NCBI RefSeq assembly: GCF_001017125.1
Contig: NZ_JXOJ01000008.1
Span: 163,033-227,032, forward strand
Direction: 5' to 3'
DNA length: 64,000 nt
Source of the DNA: Methanoculleus sediminis
GTDB taxonomy: Archaea > Halobacteriota > Methanomicrobia > Methanomicrobiales > Methanoculleaceae
Shown: in pieces, positions 49,082 to 58,313 of the stretch
How positions within the stretch are numbered: position 1 is the first letter of the stretch
Layout: each line of letters starts with the position of its first letter
Notes under the pieces: model-generated
What the model was told of the DNA's origin: nothing
What the model saw: only the letters and a program-made list of their open reading frames with translations
Database searches by the model: none
Position numbers and translations under genes: made by a program

Positions 49082-49516
49082 ATGGGAAGGAAATGCACCA
49101 AACAGGATAGGGATGTGATGTCAATTGGTTCTTGTGGTCCTGTTCAGGACGTTAAAATGAACGCATCGGCAAAGATTAATTCTGCAGAATTGTACCAGAG
49201 GGGTGACGGTACCCGCTATGTTGTAATAGACTGGTATGTAAGTGGATGTTTTGATTATAGTCAACAGTTCACGTTCACGAGCTGCGAACTCAGTACAACG
49301 ATCAAAGTGAGTTGGCCTGGCAGCTCGAGTGAGATCGTGAAACCTCTCTATACCGATTACTGCATACAGTCCGGTACGGACAATTTAGCTGTGACGTCTT
49401 CAGCGTCCTCCTATACTGTGGAAGTAAAAGTGCATGCCGAATGTTGGGTCTGGGTCATCAGATGGACGAATATTGGTAGAGAGGACGCTTCTGCTTCCTG
49501 CGTTATATATCCATGA
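49082..49516 (+). CDS. Low-GC cysteine-containing protein of unknown function
   Basis: A 144-residue protein (or 132 from ATG 49118, which has AGGGATGTG close before it). Codon use and GC content are clearly lower than in neighbours (many AAT, TTA, ATA, GTA codons), suggesting transfer. The sequence is strand-rich with six cysteines (SCGPVQ, SGCFDY, TSCELS, TDYCIQ, AECWVW, SASCVIY), like a disulfide-stabilised beta-sandwich, but no signal peptide is visible. No family is recognised. It shares a promoter and leader pattern with the subtilase gene. Confidence 0.55.
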   Translation: MGRKCTKQDRDVMSIGSCGPVQDVKMNASAKINSAELYQRGDGTRYVVIDWYVSGCFDYSQQFTFTSCELSTTIKVSWPGSSSEIVKPLYTDYCIQSGTDNLAVTSSASSYTVEVKVHAECWVWVIRWTNIGREDASASCVIYP

Positions 49517-49536
49517 AACGCACAGGAGAGGCCTGT

Positions 49537-50682
49537 ATGAACCGAAAAACGATATGTATCGTCCTCCTGCTGATCGCGTGCGCTCTCCCGGCAGCGGCCG
49601 CACCTGTCATCCAGCTGACGAACGATTCGGCATTCGATTCGTACCCCTTCTGGTCACCGGACGGCGCCAGGATCGCCTTCGTCTCATCCGACGGAGTGCA
49701 TGCCGGCATCCGGGTGATGGAGCGCGACGGCCGGGGCCTGACGCAGGTGACGGACGACCGTTCGTGGAATCTTTTCACCGAGTTCGATCCCTGGTCACCG
49801 GACGGGAAGAAACTCCTCTTCCTCTCCGACGGTGGAAGAGGGCTCGACCTCTGGACGATGAACCCGGACGGGACCGGGAGGGTGCGCCTAACTGAAAGCG
49901 GCTGCATCGTCCCCATTCCGGGGCTCTCCGGCTACGGGGCGGACTGGAGCGCCGATGGAAAGCGGATCGTCTATACCTCCTGCCTCTTCGATGATGCAGC
50001 CATCCAGGAAGTGAACCTCTCGGCCATCCGCACGGAAGCGGATATCTGGATCATGGACGCAGACGGCGGCAACAAGAAACAACTGACGAGCGGCGGAGAT
50101 GCGCGCCTGCCCCTGTGGCAGCCGCAGGGGGACAGGATCGCATACCTCGCAGACAGATCCGGGAACCGGGAGATCTGGGCCATGCAGAGCGACGGAGCGG
50201 GCGAGACACAGGTGACGTTCAGCGAGGGGAGCGTATCCGGGTATTCCTGGTCCCCGGACGGCACCAGGATCGCCTACGTCGTCGCGTCACCCCCCGGAAC
50301 ATGGCCGGAGTTCTCTCTCTGGGTTATCGATAGCGACGGATCGGGTTCGGAGCAATTGACAACCGGAAACCGGGACAGATCACCGATCTGGTCGCCGGAC
50401 GGTACCAGGATCGCCTTCCGGTCGGAGTCGCGGGACCGGGCGCTCTGGGTGATGAAGAGCGACGGCTCCGGCCTCGCACCCCTCGGTCCTGATAATCCGG
50501 CATACATGATGCACCAGTGGTCTCCCGACGGCAGAACGATCGTCGTGAGCGATGGAAACAACCTTTATGCGATCCCGCTCGAAGATCCGGCGGCACCCGC
50601 ATCGCCGGGATTTGAGGTAGTTTCTGCAGCGGGTGCACTGTTTCTCACGGCATGTCTGTTCAGACTGCGAAAACAGAAATGA
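49537..50682 (+). CDS. TolB/PD40-like beta-propeller with PGF-CTERM anchor
   Basis: A 381-residue surface protein. Its signal peptide is at residues 1-21 (IVLLLIACALPAAAA). Six to seven PD40 blades follow, with repeats such as WSPDGTRIAFRSESRDRALWV and MNPDGTGRVRLTE. The C-terminus is PGFEVVSAAGALFLTACLFRLRKQK, written here in parts: the PGF motif, a hydrophobic helix and a basic tail. That end is the PGF-CTERM signal processed by archaeosortase A in other archaea, after which the protein is lipid-anchored. ATG 49537 follows AGGAGAGG. The ligand is unknown. Confidence 0.85.
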   Translation: MNRKTICIVLLLIACALPAAAAPVIQLTNDSAFDSYPFWSPDGARIAFVSSDGVHAGIRVMERDGRGLTQVTDDRSWNLFTEFDPWSPDGKKLLFLSDGGRGLDLWTMNPDGTGRVRLTESGCIVPIPGLSGYGADWSADGKRIVYTSCLFDDAAIQEVNLSAIRTEADIWIMDADGGNKKQLTSGGDARLPLWQPQGDRIAYLADRSGNREIWAMQSDGAGETQVTFSEGSVSGYSWSPDGTRIAYVVASPPGTWPEFSLWVIDSDGSGSEQLTTGNRDRSPIWSPDGTRIAFRSESRDRALWVMKSDGSGLAPLGPDNPAYMMHQWSPDGRTIVVSDGNNLYAIPLEDPAAPASPGFEVVSAAGALFLTACLFRLRKQK

Positions 50683-50727
50683 GGGGGAGCGGGAACGTGC
50701 CGCACGAAGACGATTACCGGTGGAGCG

Positions 50728-50790
50728 CGACGCGTTAACGAGTAGCGCACCTGACGGTGCTCGAGCTCCGTTTCTGCCGAAACGTCGCTT
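50728..50790 (-). repeat. Mini-hairpin pair of the GAG-hairpin family
   Basis: On the reverse strand GCGACGTTTCGGCAGAAAC, then GGAGCTCGAG, then CACCGTCAGGTGCG: two hairpins joined by the same GGAGCNCGAG linker seen at 17.3 and 62.4 kb. It lies just after the PGF-CTERM gene. Confidence 0.55.
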
Positions 50791-50815
50791 ATCGCCATCG
50801 CCGTCTTCACGCCGC

Positions 50816-51060
50816 TCACTCCTTCTCCCGTGCTCCCCGCAGTGCTTTTACATCCCCCACGGTCACCACGCGAACCGCACCGCCCTGGACGTCGCCTCCG
50901 GCATCGCCCATCCGGTCCTCGATCCAGCCCTCCATCTCTAGGTACGCCGCCCGCAACCCTTCGAGAACATCCGGATCGGCATCCCAGAGGCCGCGTTCGT
51001 GCGCTTCAAGCAGCCGTCTCCCGATCTCCTCCAGCCCCCAGGGATTCTCGTGGGAGCAGA
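50816..51060 (-). pseudogene. CobN/magnesium-chelatase large subunit, C-terminal remnant
   Basis: The reverse frame CSHENPWGLEEIGRRLLEAH, then RGLWDADPDVLEGLRAAYLEMEG, then WIEDRM resembles the very C-terminus of CobN/BchH-type cobaltochelatase subunits (NPWA..E...RLLEA..RGLW). Only about 80 of more than 1,200 residues remain, and the upstream sequence belongs to an unrelated forward frame. The rest was deleted. A functional copy presumably exists elsewhere. Confidence 0.55.
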
Positions 51061-51118
51061 CGTTCGCGAGCGGAAACGGCGTGGGGGGACGCTTTCGCTC
51101 GATACGTCGGTGGAGACG

Positions 51119-51370
51119 ATGAAGATCAACCTGACTTCCCAATCACCGCCCACGATCGAAATCGTGGTCAATACAGGCCTCCCGGTTCCGCTGAACACGC
51201 CACTCTGGGAGGCGTGCAACGAGACGCTGCACGAGACAAGGATATATGCCGATGTCGTTAACTGCACGTCCTCCTCCGGAGACGGCCGGGTGATGCTCAC
51301 CTTTGCCGAGGGCCACGCGCCCGAGGTGACGCTGCGTCCTGCCAGGATCGCCATATCCGCCCGGGGGTGA
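51119..51370 (+). CDS. Possible small protein or gene fragment
   Basis: An 83-residue frame (MKINLTSQSPPTIEIVVNTG... to RPARIAISARG) with reasonable codon use and alternating strands. GGTGGAGACG precedes the ATG. The frame is open further upstream, so it could be the end of a longer lost gene. No family is recognised. Confidence 0.35.
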   Translation: MKINLTSQSPPTIEIVVNTGLPVPLNTPLWEACNETLHETRIYADVVNCTSSSGDGRVMLTFAEGHAPEVTLRPARIAISARG

Positions 51371-51526
51371 CAGATTCAGGCTGAAACCCTCCAACCCGCC
51401 CGCATTTCGTGCCGGCCGGTGTACGCACATTTATAGTCCAACAGTGCAAACACTGACACGGATCCGTTTTTTGAGGCGATCGCGCACCGCGTGAACCTCA
51501 CGGCGACAACTGCCGGATTACGGAAT

Positions 51527-52534
51527 ATGCCGACCATGAACCTGACGGGCTGGATCGAACGTGACGGGGTGCGGCTTTCCCCTGCCGATGTAGAGCGGAT
51601 GCTCAAAGACGGGCCGGAAGCTCTCGCACCGTGCGGCGGCGAGTTCCTGCTCACCTACGGTGACTGCATCGCCCGTGACGCCCTCGGGATCGTGCCCGGC
51701 CCCGTCCCGCCGGGGACCGTCTGCTCTGGCGGAAGAGAGATAGCCCGGGTAGCCCCCGATCCGGCGCCCTGCACCCTCGAGGAGGCGATCGTCACCGCGG
51801 TCGGTCTCCGGAGCGATGAGGGCGCGGTGGCGTTCTCCGGCGGCGTGGACTCTGCTCTCGTCGCCCACCTCGCCCGCCTCCCCTGCGTGGCGGTGGGGCT
51901 CCAGGGGTCGCACGATCTCGAGCGGGCGGAGAAGGCCGCCCGGATGATGGGGCTCGACCTCGCAATCGTCACCCCGACAGAGGACGAGGTCGCGGAGGCA
52001 CTCGCCCGGGTCGTCCGGGTCATCCCCGACCCGACGAACCCCCTCGAGGCCTCGATCGCGACGACCCTCTCCTTCGTCGCCGCGTGGGCGGAAGAGAACG
52101 GCCATACCCGGATCCTTGCCGGGCAGGGGGCGGACGAGCTCTTCGGCGGCTACGCCCGCTACCTCACCTCTCCCGACCTCGCGGCGGAGCTCGAACGGGA
52201 CTTCGCGGACCTCGCCCGCCAGAGAACGCGGGATCAGGTGGTGGCGGCGCTTCACGGGGCATACTTCTCGATGCCCTACCTCGACGTCAGGGTGGTGCGC
52301 GCCGCTCAAGCGATCCCGGCCGCCGAGCGGGTGCGCGGAGGGGTGAGAAAACACCCCCTGCGCGAGGTCGCCAAACGCCACATTCCCGCCGAAATCGCCA
52401 CGGCCGAGAAGAAAGCGATGCAATACGGGAGCGGGATCTGGAGAGCGATGCAACGGCTCGCACGTGACAACGGTTATAAAAAGTCGGTACAAGGGTACTT
52501 AACGGAGATCAGTAGGGCGGAACATGATTACTGA
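51527..52534 (+). CDS. AsnB-like protein: asparagine-synthetase domain with a vestigial glutaminase part
   Basis: About 335 residues. The C-terminal two thirds carry the ATP-pyrophosphatase PP-loop VAFSGGVDSALVA (near residue 105) and the DELFGGYARYL motif of asparagine synthetases. The N-terminal 80 residues look like a shrunken class II amidotransferase domain (CGGEFLLTYGDCIARDALGI) but lack the Cys2 nucleophile, so ammonia must come from elsewhere. The gene overlaps gatC by 11 bases and is co-oriented with gatCAB, linking it to Asn/Gln amidation. ATG 51527 is one of several possible starts (GTG 51491, ATG 51536). Confidence 0.75.
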   Translation: MPTMNLTGWIERDGVRLSPADVERMLKDGPEALAPCGGEFLLTYGDCIARDALGIVPGPVPPGTVCSGGREIARVAPDPAPCTLEEAIVTAVGLRSDEGAVAFSGGVDSALVAHLARLPCVAVGLQGSHDLERAEKAARMMGLDLAIVTPTEDEVAEALARVVRVIPDPTNPLEASIATTLSFVAAWAEENGHTRILAGQGADELFGGYARYLTSPDLAAELERDFADLARQRTRDQVVAALHGAYFSMPYLDVRVVRAAQAIPAAERVRGGVRKHPLREVAKRHIPAEIATAEKKAMQYGSGIWRAMQRLARDNGYKKSVQGYLTEISRAEHDY

Positions 52535-52793
52535 GAGCGATATTGAACATATAGCAGAACTTGCGGATATCGGCATATCGAAAGACGAGGTGCCGGAGTT
52601 CACCACCCAGTTCAACGCAATCCTGGACTACTTCGAGGTTCTCGACACCGTCGAGGGAGAAAGCGCCCCGGACGCCGGGATCGTGAACGTATTCCGGGAC
52701 GACGAGCCCCGGCCCGGCCTCTCGCAGGAAGAAGCCCTCGCGAACGCGGGGTCGACCGAGAACGGGTTCATCAAGGCGCCGAGGGTGATGTGA
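52524..52793 (+). CDS. gatC: Asp/Glu-tRNA amidotransferase subunit C
   Basis: An 89-residue GatC (ITESDIEHIAELADIGISKDEVPEFTTQFNAILDYFEVLDTV), the belt-like subunit that wraps GatA and GatB. Together they convert Asp-tRNA(Asn) (and in bacteria Glu-tRNA(Gln)) to the amide. It overlaps the AsnB-like gene by 11 bases and touches gatA, giving operon order C-A-B. Confidence 0.93.
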   Translation: MITESDIEHIAELADIGISKDEVPEFTTQFNAILDYFEVLDTVEGESAPDAGIVNVFRDDEPRPGLSQEEALANAGSTENGFIKAPRVM

Positions 52794-54095
52794 GTGGCGG
52801 GAATCCTCGAATTCTCGCCGGAAGACCGGGACAACGCCTTCATCACCACCTGTAGCACAGCGCCGTTCACCGACGGGGCGCTCGCCGGCACCGCCGTCGC
52901 GGTCAAGGACAATATCTCGACGGCAGGGATACAGACCACCTGCGGGTCGAAGATCCTCGAAGGCTACGTCCCGCCGTATGACGCTTACGTCGTGGAACTC
53001 CTCCGGCAGGCCGGAGCCGCGATCGTCGGCAAGACCAACATGGACGAATTCGGGATGGGCACCACCACCGAGACGAGCGCGTTCGGCCCCACCAAAAACC
53101 CGGTCGACCCGGAGCGGGTGCCCGGCGGTTCGTCCGGCGGGAGCGCCGCCGCCGTCGCCGCGGGCCTCGTCCCGATGGCGCTCGGCACCGATACCGGTGG
53201 CTCGATCCGGTGCCCCGCGGCGTTCTGCGGGATCGTTGGGCTAAAACCCACCTACGGCCGGGTCTCACGCTACGGCCTCATCGCCTACGCGAACTCTCTC
53301 GAACAGATCGGGCCGATGGCACGGACGGTGGAGGACGTTTCAAGGCTGATGTCGGTGATCGCGCGGTACGACCCCCGCGACTCGACGATGCTCGACCGTC
53401 CGTACGACCACCGGCCCTCGGCCGATATCAAGGGGCTCCGCATCGGGATACCGGAGGAGTACTTCGGCGAAGGCGTCGACCCCCGTGTGGGAGAGACCGT
53501 CCGGGACGCCATCGGTGCCCTCGAAGGGCTCGGGGCCGAGACCGTCCCGGTGAGCATCCCCGGCATGCGGCACGCGCTCGCGGCCTACTACGTCATCTGC
53601 ACGAGCGAGGCCTCCTCGAACCTCGCCCGGTTCGACGGCGTCCGCTACGGCCCGGCTGTCGACATCCGAAAGTCATGGCACGAGGCCTACCAGGACCTGC
53701 GGCAGGAGATGTTCGGCACCGAGGTCCGGCGCCGGATCATGCTCGGCACCTTCGCCCTCTCGGCGGGCTATGCCGGCCGGTACTACGCGAAAGCGCAGGT
53801 AGCCCGCCGCAACATCAGAGAGGACTTCAAGCGGGCGTTTTGCGACGCGGACGTCATCGCCGGCCCGACGATGCCGACGGTCGCATTCCGCCTCGGCGAG
53901 AAGACCGACCCGCTCTCGATGTACCTCTCCGACATCCTCACGGTGCCGGCGAACCTCGCCGGGATCCCGTCGATATCCGTCCCGTGCGGTAAGGTGGACG
54001 GCCTCCCCGTGGGCCTCCAGATCATGGGACGGCAGTTCGAGGACGAGCGCGTCGTCGATGCTGCGTTTGCCTACGAACAGGAGGTGAGGGCATGA
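52794..54095 (+). CDS. gatA: Asp/Glu-tRNA amidotransferase subunit A
   Basis: A 433-residue amidase-signature enzyme that releases ammonia from glutamine. The catalytic Lys-cisSer-Ser triad is in [22 protein letters not shown] and [17 protein letters not shown] 52794 follows the gatC TGA directly, so translation is coupled. The GatA stop overlaps gatB as ATGA. In archaea this enzyme mainly supplies Asn-tRNA; GatDE handles Gln-tRNA (family knowledge). Confidence 0.95.
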   Translation: MAGILEFSPEDRDNAFITTCSTAPFTDGALAGTAVAVKDNISTAGIQTTCGSKILEGYVPPYDAYVVELLRQAGAAIVGKTNMDEFGMGTTTETSAFGPTKNPVDPERVPGGSSGGSAAAVAAGLVPMALGTDTGGSIRCPAAFCGIVGLKPTYGRVSRYGLIAYANSLEQIGPMARTVEDVSRLMSVIARYDPRDSTMLDRPYDHRPSADIKGLRIGIPEEYFGEGVDPRVGETVRDAIGALEGLGAETVPVSIPGMRHALAAYYVICTSEASSNLARFDGVRYGPAVDIRKSWHEAYQDLRQEMFGTEVRRRIMLGTFALSAGYAGRYYAKAQVARRNIREDFKRAFCDADVIAGPTMPTVAFRLGEKTDPLSMYLSDILTVPANLAGIPSISVPCGKVDGLPVGLQIMGRQFEDERVVDAAFAYEQEVRA

Positions 54096-55507
54096 AGACG
54101 ATCGTCGGGCTCGAGATCCACGTCCAGCTCTCGACCGCGACAAAGCTCTTCTGCGGCTGCTCGACGGACTACCGCGACGACGAGCCGAACACCCACTGCT
54201 GTCCGGTCTGTCTCGGCCTCCCCGGTGCGCTCCCGCGGATCAACAGAAAGGCGGTCGATTACGGCCTGAAGGTCGCAAAAGCCCTCGATATGAAGGTTCC
54301 GGAAGAGTCGGAGTTCGCCCGGAAGAACTACTTCTACCCCGACCTCCCGAAGGCCTACCAGATCACACAGTACGACAAGCCGCTCGCGGTCGAAGGGACG
54401 GTCGAGATCGAGGACGACGAGGGGCACGAGAAGATCGTCCGGATCACCCGGGTGCACCTCGAAGAGGACCCGGGGAGGCTCGTCCACGTCGCGGGCGGTT
54501 CGAAGTACTCGCTCGTCGACTACAACCGATCGGGTATCCCGCTCCTTGAGATCGTCACCGAGCCGGACATGCGCTCCCCGCAGGAGGCACGCCGGTTCCT
54601 GAACAAACTCCGGACGATCCTCGAGTACCTCGGCGTCTTCGACGGCGACCGGGAGGGCGGCCTCCGCGTGGACGCAAACATATCCCTCGAGGGCTCCGAA
54701 CGGGTCGAGGTCAAGAACATCTCCTCCTACAAGGGCGTCGAGAAGGCCCTCACCTTCGAGGTGACCCGGCAGAAGAACCTGCTCCGGCGCGGCCAGAAGG
54801 TGACGCGAGAGACCCGGCACTTCATGGAAGGGCGCGGGATCACCACCTCCGCCCGCAGCAAGGAGGAGGAGCACGACTACCGCTACTTCCCCGAGCCCGA
54901 TCTCCGGCCGCTCCGGGTCGCGGACCGGGTCGCGGCGATCGACCTCCCCGAGCTTCCCGTCGCCCGTAAGAACCGGTTCATGGCGCAGTACGGCATATCG
55001 CTCAACCACGCCCGGACACTGACCGGCGACCCGAAACTCGCCGACTTCTACGAGCGCGTTGCGTCCGTCGACCCGGTTCTCGCCGCCACCTGGGTGGCCG
55101 ACACGCTCCTTGGAGAACTCAACTACCGCGACATGAACATCGCCGCCGTCCCGGCCGAACGCATCGTGGAACTCCTCGCCCTCCTCAAATCAAAGACGAT
55201 CACCGATACGGCCGGCGTCCAGGTTCTGCGGGAGATGCTCGATGCCTGCGCCGCCGGCAAGCCCTGCGAGCCTCCCGCCGTGATCGTGGAGCGCGAAGGG
55301 CTCGCCAGAGCCACGGGCGACGAGTTCACGCAGGTCGTCCAGAAGGTGGTCGCCGCGAACCCCCAGGCCGTGGAAGACTACCGGGCCGGCAAGAAGGGAG
55401 CCCTGAACTTCCTCGTGGGGCAGGTGATGAAAGAGACACGCGGGCGGGCGGATCCGCGGGAACTCGGCCGCATCGTATCCGAGTATATTGATACAGGCGG
55501 GGTGTAA
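54092..55507 (+). CDS. gatB: Asp/Glu-tRNA amidotransferase subunit B
   Basis: A 471-residue kinase-like subunit that phosphorylates and then amidates the aminoacyl-tRNA. The opening [19 protein letters not shown] and [16 protein letters not shown] contain the zinc-binding cysteines. [18 protein letters not shown] and the C-terminal YqeY-like tail complete the protein. It overlaps gatA by four bases and is followed six bases later by topA. Confidence 0.95.
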   Translation: MKTIVGLEIHVQLSTATKLFCGCSTDYRDDEPNTHCCPVCLGLPGALPRINRKAVDYGLKVAKALDMKVPEESEFARKNYFYPDLPKAYQITQYDKPLAVEGTVEIEDDEGHEKIVRITRVHLEEDPGRLVHVAGGSKYSLVDYNRSGIPLLEIVTEPDMRSPQEARRFLNKLRTILEYLGVFDGDREGGLRVDANISLEGSERVEVKNISSYKGVEKALTFEVTRQKNLLRRGQKVTRETRHFMEGRGITTSARSKEEEHDYRYFPEPDLRPLRVADRVAAIDLPELPVARKNRFMAQYGISLNHARTLTGDPKLADFYERVASVDPVLAATWVADTLLGELNYRDMNIAAVPAERIVELLALLKSKTITDTAGVQVLREMLDACAAGKPCEPPAVIVEREGLARATGDEFTQVVQKVVAANPQAVEDYRAGKKGALNFLVGQVMKETRGRADPRELGRIVSEYIDTGGV

Positions 55508-55513
55508 TCCGCA

Positions 55514-58309
55514 GTGCATTTAATCATCGCAGAGAAGAACATCTCGGCAAATCGGATCGCACAGATCCTCGCCGGCAACGAGAAAGTGAGAGCGACGAAG
55601 GACGGAAGCGTATCCACCTACTCCTTCGACACGAAGACGGTGGTCGGCCTCAAAGGGCACGTGGTGGAGGTGGACTTCGAGCCCGGCTACACCAACTGGC
55701 GGAGCGAGACCCATACGCCGCGAAGCCTCATCGATGCGGGCATCGTCAAGAAGCCGACCGAGAAGAAGATCGTCAACCTCATCCAGAAACTCTCGAAGAA
55801 GGCGGATCTCGTCACCATTGCCACTGATTACGATACGGAAGGAGAACTGATCGGGAAGGAGGCCTACGAACTCGTCCGTGCGGTGAATTCAAACGTCAGG
55901 ATCAACCGCGCCCGGTTCTCCGCGATAACCCCGGCGGAGATCCGCACAGCGTTTGAGAACCTGACCGACCTCGACTTCGACCTCGCGGCCGCCGGCGAGG
56001 CCCGCCAGACGGTCGACCTGATGTGGGGAGCGGCGCTGACCCGGTTCATCAGCCTCGCGGCACGCCGGGGCGGCACGAACATCCTCTCCGTCGGCCGGGT
56101 CCAGAGCCCGACGCTCGCCATGATTGTCGAGCGGGAGCGCGAGATCGAGAGCTTCGTCCCCCAGACCTACTGGATGCTCTCGCTCGATACCGAGAAGGAC
56201 GGCGTAACGATCGAGGCGCGGCATACCGCCGGGCGATTCACCGACCACGAAGCAGCCCTCGCCGCGGAGGCAGGGACGAAGGAGCCGCTCGTCGTCACGG
56301 ACGTGAAAGAGGGGCAGAAGACCGACCGGGCGCCGACGCCGTTCGACACCACGACCTTCATCGTCGCGGCGAGCCGCCTGGGGCTCTCGGCGGCGAACGC
56401 GATGCGGATCGCCGAAGACCTCTACATGAACGGGTACATCTCCTACCCGAGAACCGACAACACGGTCTACCCGAAGTCGCTGAACCTGAACGCGATCCTC
56501 AATACCCTCAAAGGAGGAGTGTTCGATAAGGACGTCGCCTGGGTGCAGCAGAACCGGCGGCCCGTCCCGACCCGGGGCAAGAAGGAGAGCACCGACCACC
56601 CGCCGATTCACCCGACGGGCTCCGCGACCCGCGAGGCTCTCGGGCAGGACCGGTGGAAGGTCTACGAGCTCGTCGTGCGGCGGTTCCTCGCGACCCTCTC
56701 TCCCGACGCGAACTGGGCGACCACCAGGTGCACCTTCGACGCGTCCGGCGAGCCCTACAAGGCCACGGGCGGCAGGCTCCTCTATGCCGGGTGGCGCCGG
56801 ATCTACCCCTACTCGGAGGCGAAGGAGAACATCCTCCCGGTGCTCGCCCCCGGTGAGAGGCTGCCGATCAAGAAGGTGAGCCTCGAGGAGAAGGAGACGC
56901 AGCCGCCGGCGCGCTACTCCCAGAGCCGGCTCATCCAGGTGATGGAGGAACTCGGCCTCGGCACGAAGAGCACCCGGCACGAGGTGATCGGCAAACTCGT
57001 CTCCCGCCGCTACGTGGAAGGCAACCCGCTCCGCCCGACGCTCGTCGGCCGGGCGGTCATCGACGCGCTCGACAACCACGCCGAGACGATCACGGAGCCG
57101 GAGATGACCCGGACGCTCGAGGAGCACATGCAGCTCATCAAGCAGAGCCGGCGCTCCCGCGACGACGTCGTCACCGAGTCCCGCGAGATGCTTCATCGGG
57201 TCTTCGACAAACTCGAGGCGCACAAGTCGGAGATCGGCACCGAGATCATGGAGCAGACCGCCGAGGAGCATACCGTCGGCCCCTGCCCCGCCTGCGGCCA
57301 CGATCTCCGGATCCGGCACATCGGCGTCTCCCAGTTCATCGGCTGCACCGGCTACCCCGAGTGCCGGTTCAACATCAGCCTGCCCGGCAGCACCTGGGGC
57401 AAGGCAATCCGGGTCGAGGAGACCTGCAAGGAGCACAACCTCTCCCACGTCCGCCTGATCAGAAAGGGCGCCCGCCCGTGGGACATCGGCTGCCCGCTCT
57501 GCAGCCACATCGCCTCGAACGTCGAAGCGCTCCGGATGATGCCCTCGATGACCGACGACCTCATGCGGCGCCTGCACGCGCACCACATCTACACGGTCTC
57601 CGAGATCGCGGGCATGCAGCCTGAAGAACTCGCGAAAGCCGTCGGCGTCGACACAAAAGAGGCCGCAGAGCTCGCGAGAGAAGCGGAGGATGCGCTCGAG
57701 GTTCTCCGCCGCCGTTCGGAACTGAGAAAGTTCGTCCGCAAGATCGTCCCTCCGAGGAAGGGCCGGAGCCACGCGAAGATCATCAAAAACCTCCTCGAAC
57801 AGGGGATCGGCGATATCCATGCGCTCTCGCTGGCCGAACCCGCCGCGCTCAAGAAGGCCGGGGTCCCGGAGGCAACCGGAATCGAACTCCTGGACGCGGC
57901 CCGCGGGCTCTGCAACGAGCGCGCCCTCCGGGAGGCCGGGGTTCCCGCGGTCAGCCTGAAGAAGTACCAGGCAGGCGGCGTCGCAAGTCCCGACGACTTC
58001 TGCTACCTGCCCATCCCCTACCTTGCAAGCAAAACCGGCATTAACCCGGAAACCGTACATAAACATGTGGATCTGGTCTGCAGGCACCTCGGGCGCCCCA
58101 CCCCGCAAAAGATCACCAAGGCAGCCTTTGAGCGCGGGCAAAAAGAGCTCCTGGAGATTCCCGGGCTCGGGGAGGCGACCGTGGACAGGCTCTACCTTGC
58201 AGGCATCTATGACGCCGCAACGCTCCGTGTTGCCGACCCGGAGGAGGTCTCCTCCATCACCGGCATCCAGAAGGCCAGACTCCGCGACTACATCGGCCAC
58301 CTGAAGTGA
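55514..58309 (+). CDS. topA: Type IA DNA topoisomerase I with long helix-hairpin-helix extension
   Basis: A 931-residue enzyme relaxing negative supercoils. The TOPRIM domain is LHLIIAEKN to DYDTEGELIG, and the active-site Tyr311 is in GYISYPRTDN. The C-terminal region has a cysteine zinc-finger block (GPCPACGH, IGCTGYPECRF, TCKEHN, IGCPLCSH) at about residues 593-665. About 260 further residues follow with repeated helix-hairpin-helix elements (LEIPGLGEATVDRLYLAGI, ITGIQKARLRDYIGHLK). GTG 55514 lies six bases after gatB and matches the conserved VHLIIAEKN opening. The extension is unusually long for the family. Confidence 0.93.
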   Translation: MHLIIAEKNISANRIAQILAGNEKVRATKDGSVSTYSFDTKTVVGLKGHVVEVDFEPGYTNWRSETHTPRSLIDAGIVKKPTEKKIVNLIQKLSKKADLVTIATDYDTEGELIGKEAYELVRAVNSNVRINRARFSAITPAEIRTAFENLTDLDFDLAAAGEARQTVDLMWGAALTRFISLAARRGGTNILSVGRVQSPTLAMIVEREREIESFVPQTYWMLSLDTEKDGVTIEARHTAGRFTDHEAALAAEAGTKEPLVVTDVKEGQKTDRAPTPFDTTTFIVAASRLGLSAANAMRIAEDLYMNGYISYPRTDNTVYPKSLNLNAILNTLKGGVFDKDVAWVQQNRRPVPTRGKKESTDHPPIHPTGSATREALGQDRWKVYELVVRRFLATLSPDANWATTRCTFDASGEPYKATGGRLLYAGWRRIYPYSEAKENILPVLAPGERLPIKKVSLEEKETQPPARYSQSRLIQVMEELGLGTKSTRHEVIGKLVSRRYVEGNPLRPTLVGRAVIDALDNHAETITEPEMTRTLEEHMQLIKQSRRSRDDVVTESREMLHRVFDKLEAHKSEIGTEIMEQTAEEHTVGPCPACGHDLRIRHIGVSQFIGCTGYPECRFNISLPGSTWGKAIRVEETCKEHNLSHVRLIRKGARPWDIGCPLCSHIASNVEALRMMPSMTDDLMRRLHAHHIYTVSEIAGMQPEELAKAVGVDTKEAAELAREAEDALEVLRRRSELRKFVRKIVPPRKGRSHAKIIKNLLEQGIGDIHALSLAEPAALKKAGVPEATGIELLDAARGLCNERALREAGVPAVSLKKYQAGGVASPDDFCYLPIPYLASKTGINPETVHKHVDLVCRHLGRPTPQKITKAAFERGQKELLEIPGLGEATVDRLYLAGIYDAATLRVADPEEVSSITGIQKARLRDYIGHLK

Positions 58310-58313
58310 CACC

